Shown one piece after another: positions 60,140 through 64,000 of a stretch of DNA of 64,000 nucleotides (position 1 is its first letter; the number at the start of each line of letters is the position of its first letter). The DNA lies in NCBI RefSeq assembly GCF_013393905.1, contig NZ_CP040272.1, positions 2,914,001 through 2,978,000 of the forward strand, written 5' to 3'. A program made the translations under genes and the position numbers. Source of the DNA: Nostoc sp. C052. GTDB lineage: Bacteria; Cyanobacteriota; Cyanobacteriia; Cyanobacteriales; Nostocaceae. Below the pieces are notes generated by a model. It ran no database searches, was not told the DNA's origin, and saw only the letters and a list, made by a program, of their open reading frames with translations.

Positions 60140-63100
60140 TTATTGTTGTTGAGTAGAGATTTGAATAACAAACTCTGTACCCTTTCCAAGTTCGGAAGTG
60201 CAGGAGAGTGAACCGCCATGTCCTTCCACCACAATTTGACGAGCGATCGCTAATCCTAATCCAGTGCCTTTTCCTACAGGTTTGGTGGTGAATAAATGGT
60301 CAAATACTTTTTGTTTAACCTCTGGTGACATTCCTACCCCATTATCAGCAATCTTAATCAAAATGTACTGACCTGAGTCTGCTAAACGAGTTTCAATGGT
60401 GATGCAATTGGGGTTAGCGAGAATCGCTTCCAAACTATGCTCTGAATTGTATTGTTCAAGTGCATCAATGGCATTTGCTAACAAGTTCATAAACACCTGA
60501 TTGAGTTGTCCAGCAAAGCATTCAACGAGGGGGAGTTTGCCGTAATTCCTAACCACCTCAATTGCCGGACGGTTTTCGTTAGCTTTTAAACGGTGTCTGA
60601 GAATCAGAATAGTGCTGTCAATGCCTTCGTGAATATCAAAGGGAACTTTATAATCCTTATCGGCACGGGAGAAGGTTCGCAAACTGGTACTAATACTGCG
60701 GATACGGCTAACACCCAATTTCATCGAGTCTAGCAATTTAGGTAAATCTTCGCGTAAATAATTCAAATCGATGGCATCAATTTCATCTTGAATATCTGAA
60801 CCAGGATTAGGAAATTTCTCTTGATAAAGGTTAATTAGCACAAACAAATCTTTGACATAATCTTTGGCTGGTTCTAAGTTGCCAGCAATGAAGCCCACAG
60901 GATTATTGATTTCATGGGCTACACCTGCTACCAAATTACCAAGAGCAGACATTTTTTCACCTTGCACCAATTGCAACTGCATTGTTTGGAGTTCTTGTAA
61001 AGCTTGTTCTAATTGTTGCTTTTGTTCTTGCAGCAATTGTTGTGCTTCCTGGCGTTCAGTGATGTCTTCAGATGTGCCAAGAATGCCAAAAATATTTCCT
61101 TCTCGATCTCGTAGGGGAATTTTATTTGTATTCGACCATGTCTGTTTTCCATCTACTTTCTGGATGGTTTCAATAATTTTGAGTTCAGCTTGTCCAGATT
61201 CCAGAATGCGGCGATCGCGCCCTACATAATAATCTGATTTTTCCCGAATCCAGGGAAGATCGTAGTCTGTTTTACCAATAACATTTTCTGGCACTCCTAC
61301 ACCCGAAATTTCAGCAAAGTTCTGGTTACATCCTAAATAAACACTATTGCAGTCTTTCCAAAAAACAGATTGGGGGATATTGTCAATAATTAACCTCAAA
61401 CATTGTTCAGTCTGTCCAAGATTTTCGAGAGTATCTTGTGCTTGCTGATAAAGTCGGGCATTTTCTAGGGAGATTGCAGCTTGAGTACATAACAGATTGA
61501 GAATTTCAACGCGATCGCTCGTAAATGCCCCTGTAGTAAGATTGTTTTCTAAATACAAAATTCCCAACAGTTTGCCTTGATGCAGAATCGGCGTACACAG
61601 CAAGCTTTTGGGTTGCTGACGAATGATGTAGGGGTCAGCTATTAGCGTCGGATGCACTGTTGCATTAATGATGACGGTAGGTTGCAGGCTGCGTTTAACG
61701 GTGTAAATTAGGCTATGGGGAACGTCTGCGCTATCTTCTACAAAAATGGACTGTAGAACGGTTGATTTTTCTCCAACTTTGGCAGTGGCCTCAATTAGCA
61801 ATCTATCTTCTTTAAGGAGTAGTAACGCACACTTTTCTGCACCTGCATTTTCAATCACCACTTGCAACAGCTTCGTAAGTAATTTATCTAGTTCGATTTC
61901 ACTAGAAAGAGTCTGAGAGGCTTTGAGAACTGCTGCCAAATCTAGCATTATTGATGCACTACTACTAGAAGTTACTGATTTATTAATGCTTGGGTGTAAG
62001 GTAGCAATGCTGTTAACATTTGCGATCGTCTCATTGGGGGTGAATAGCGATACTCTTTCAGAGTCACTTCGGGAACGCGTCTGTTGTAAGATGGGAGCTA
62101 GCAATTGTGGATAACGCTCTTCTAGTTCATCGACTTTAGTTTTAGCGCCCCAGCGAGTGTAACAATAGTAAGCATTAATCAAATATTCTTGGGCAATGCG
62201 TTCTTTACCCCATTCTAAATAAAACTTGGCTGCGAGTTCATTGGCGAGAGCTTCTTCGTTGAGGTATTCGTTTTCTTTAGCTTTAGCAATGGCGCGATCG
62301 TATGATTCAATTGCATCCATATACTTGCCAGAAATTCTTGCTATTTCCGCAGATAACAATAGATATCGATGTAGAAAGTTTTTTGGGCAATTATTCGCCC
62401 AGTTTTTCTGGGTTTGTTGATGCTCTCGAATAATATCCCAATACTGTTTTTTCTTCTCTAATGTTGCATTGGGATAGAGAGCTACCAAACTGAGTGGATA
62501 ATAAAAATGATACTGAATAATTGGAAAAAAGCCAGAGTTGGCAGCAAGAGTTTTATCAGCTTCTTCTGCCGCTTTCACAGCATCTTCGTAACGACCATAA
62601 AGGTACGATAATTGGATCTTGAGAAAGCAATACCAATTAATTCCATGCTCAAAGTTATTCTTCTGTCTCCAAACTTCTATGTAGGGAATATCTTCGCTAT
62701 TATAATCATCTAATAAATCGGTACTTTGAGATATATCTTGCAAGTTTAGTAGAAACTGCCGCTGTAAAGTAAACGCATATAGCATATTTGTATCATTTAC
62801 CTGCTGCACATAGCTCAAATATTTTTCAGTTTCGGCGTAAACATCTGAGAGGCGATCGCCCTTAATTAACATCGCCCAAATCAGAAACGAAACTGCCCAG
62901 ACACCAAACACCAAATTTCCAGTTTCTTGACATACTTGGAATGATTGTTGGGAAAGTGGCAAATTTGTTTTTAAATGCTGATTATAGGGATTAATCGTGT
63001 GTGCAAAGATATTATTCGTTTTAAAAATAAATTGGGTGCTATTGAAGTGACGATCGAGTTTTAGTGCTAATGTACCGAACTGGTATGCAGTTTGATAGTT

Positions 63101-64000
63101 TCCTTGATTTGCCAAATTCATTCCATACAGACAGTAAGCAAAACCAGAGCTTTCTGCATTCCCATATTTCAACGACAAACCGATCATTAATAAAGGAGCC
63201 AAGCAACTGAGATGTTGATCTCCTCCCATATAAGCGGCTGCCCATACATCAGCTAAAAGTCCCATACAGACCTTCTTCTCTGGATCTGTCATCTCAGGCA
63301 AATCGAATAAATCTGCTATCTGAACTGTTTGAAGTTTAGTCTTTAATTCTTGAAGTTCAGTTTCGATGGCAGCTTGCTGTTCTTCAGAAGTGATAGGCAA
63401 AGGCATTCCCATGATGCTCAAACCTTTTAGCCCAGCTTTAAAGCCAGCTTCGATATTTTCGCCCTGAGTCATTTTCAGGTACATCTGAATTCCATAAATA
63501 TCTGCTTTTTCAAACTTATCTTGGCTATGATTTAAAGCAAGATTGAATAATGTCTCTGCTTGGTTAAAGTTGCCAGTGAGATATTCACATTCCGCAGATT
63601 CTCGATATAATTCAAACGTTAGTTGATAATTAGTTAGCCAACTTTCCTCTATTAGCAATTCTCTGCCTAATGTAAAATATTTTACGGCTGCTCGATAAGC
63701 AGTAGAAGCTTTGGCTTTTTTCCCAGCAATTAGATTCAGTTGAGCTAGTTCATATTTTTGGGATTCTTCATCAATTATATGAATTCCCTCATTTAACTGA
63801 TTAACAATATCAAAAATCTTGACTTCAACCTCTTCAGTTGGTGTACTATTTAACAGTAATTGCCCGATTTTTAGATGAGTAGCTTGTCTTTGTGATTCAG
63901 GAATTAAAGAATAGGCCGCTTGCTGAACCCGGTCGTGGAGAAATTTGTAAAAGCAGGAATCAGGAGAACTGTATTGCTGAAATTCTGAATTTCGAATCTT
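60140..64000 (-). CDS. Multidomain ATPase/TPR/GAF/PAS sensor histidine kinase (N-terminus outside window)
   Basis: The frame is open from the right edge to the stop at 60140 (1286 residues seen). At the edge, CFYKFLHDRVQQAAYSLIPE and HLKIGQLLL are from the end of an AAA/STAND ATPase module. A long helical TPR-like region covers ~110-680, a GAF domain ~710-860 (KCALLLLKEDRLLIEATAKV), and a PAS domain ~880-1000 (VFWKDCNSVYLGCNQNFAEI). The H-box is LVAGVAHEINNPVGFIAGNL, and the HATPase has LLANAIDALEQ, ADNGVGMSPEV and GKGTGLGLAIARQIV. Such proteins usually begin with a Ser/Thr kinase domain, which would lie outside. A methionine-like TTG at 63658 is not the true start. Confidence 0.92.
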   Translation of the reverse strand, partial: KIRNSEFQQYSSPDSCFYKFLHDRVQQAAYSLIPESQRQATHLKIGQLLLNSTPTEEVEVKIFDIVNQLNEGIHIIDEESQKYELAQLNLIAGKKAKASTAYRAAVKYFTLGRELLIEESWLTNYQLTFELYRESAECEYLTGNFNQAETLFNLALNHSQDKFEKADIYGIQMYLKMTQGENIEAGFKAGLKGLSIMGMPLPITSEEQQAAIETELQELKTKLQTVQIADLFDLPEMTDPEKKVCMGLLADVWAAAYMGGDQHLSCLAPLLMIGLSLKYGNAESSGFAYCLYGMNLANQGNYQTAYQFGTLALKLDRHFNSTQFIFKTNNIFAHTINPYNQHLKTNLPLSQQSFQVCQETGNLVFGVWAVSFLIWAMLIKGDRLSDVYAETEKYLSYVQQVNDTNMLYAFTLQRQFLLNLQDISQSTDLLDDYNSEDIPYIEVWRQKNNFEHGINWYCFLKIQLSYLYGRYEDAVKAAEEADKTLAANSGFFPIIQYHFYYPLSLVALYPNATLEKKKQYWDIIREHQQTQKNWANNCPKNFLHRYLLLSAEIARISGKYMDAIESYDRAIAKAKENEYLNEEALANELAAKFYLEWGKERIAQEYLINAYYCYTRWGAKTKVDELEERYPQLLAPILQQTRSRSDSERVSLFTPNETIANVNSIATLHPSINKSVTSSSSASIMLDLAAVLKASQTLSSEIELDKLLTKLLQVVIENAGAEKCALLLLKEDRLLIEATAKVGEKSTVLQSIFVEDSADVPHSLIYTVKRSLQPTVIINATVHPTLIADPYIIRQQPKSLLCTPILHQGKLLGILYLENNLTTGAFTSDRVEILNLLCTQAAISLENARLYQQAQDTLENLGQTEQCLRLIIDNIPQSVFWKDCNSVYLGCNQNFAEISGVGVPENVIGKTDYDLPWIREKSDYYVGRDRRILESGQAELKIIETIQKVDGKQTWSNTNKIPLRDREGNIFGILGTSEDITERQEAQQLLQEQKQQLEQALQELQTMQLQLVQGEKMSALGNLVAGVAHEINNPVGFIAGNLEPAKDYVKDLFVLINLYQEKFPNPGSDIQDEIDAIDLNYLREDLPKLLDSMKLGVSRIRSISTSLRTFSRADKDYKVPFDIHEGIDSTILILRHRLKANENRPAIEVVRNYGKLPLVECFAGQLNQVFMNLLANAIDALEQYNSEHSLEAILANPNCITIETRLADSGQYILIKIADNGVGMSPEVKQKVFDHLFTTKPVGKGTGLGLAIARQIVVEGHGGSLSCTSELGKGTEFVIQISTQQQ

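Overview
The window is chromosomal DNA of a filamentous, heterocyst-forming cyanobacterium of the Nostoc/Anabaena group. The evidence is direct: it carries hetR (51602-52501), a patX-type gene with a C-terminal HRGSGR motif (34287-34511), the phycobilisome core gene apcF, cp12, cyanobacterial glnA facing gifA, and frequent HIP1 octamers (GCGATCGC). It also has the short tandem and palindromic repeats that litter Nostoc intergenic DNA. No rRNA, tRNA or CRISPR array was recognised.

Layout. 1-828: start of a coiled-coil protein that runs off the left edge. 1.3-7.8 kb: Crp/Fnr regulator, DUF2232 membrane protein, CobT-like phosphoribosyltransferase, a large di-haem peroxidase, a truncated egtC, and a YcgL-type nucleotidyltransferase. 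8.1-15.3 kb: a co-directional cluster with a small protein, a 1286-residue TPR-CHAT protease whose N-terminal region is homologous to that small protein, two tiny helical proteins and an M14 carboxypeptidase. 15.5-26.8 kb: GNAT enzymes, an SLH-fasciclin outer-envelope protein, a glycogen debranching enzyme, a solitary NACHT NTPase, a RecB-like nuclease and a membrane GTPase. 27.2-30.2 kb: cp12, DUF29-tlyA, xisI with a decayed xisH, and apcF.

30.5-52.5 kb is the nitrogen-control and pattern-formation section. glnA and its inactivating factor gifA are convergent, and each has a perfect NtcA box (GTA-N8-TAC). The box is placed for activation at glnA and over the -35 region at gifA. A ferritin-like gene follows, then patX with an NtcA box and a TCCGGA (DIF1) hexamer upstream. 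An FAD oxidoreductase, an RND pump with its adaptor, a zinc dehydrogenase, a PiT phosphate transporter, a coiled-coil/EamA fusion and an intact IS1634-family element with a perfect 6-bp target duplication lie between patX and hetR. hetR is preceded by about 2 kb without a clear gene. That leader holds a perfectly paired three-way-junction RNA candidate, a DIF1-like promoter, a proximal NtcA box and a 15-codon ORF with a strong ribosome binding site. The window therefore encodes a receptor (HetR), its RGSGR-type inhibitor (PatX) and the nitrogen input around them.

52.6-64 kb: a secreted cysteine-repeat protein, rpsD, moaA, a conserved hypothetical protein, a Uma2 nuclease-fold protein and two related histidine kinases. 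The second kinase is the multidomain ATPase/GAF/PAS type and is cut by the right edge.

Three conserved genes (CobT-like, debranching enzyme, PiT transporter) carry short low-complexity or palindromic repeats in frame that match intergenic repeats elsewhere in the window. This suggests that repeat insertion into coding sequence is tolerated in this genome. All family assignments are by reading motifs; no database search was run.
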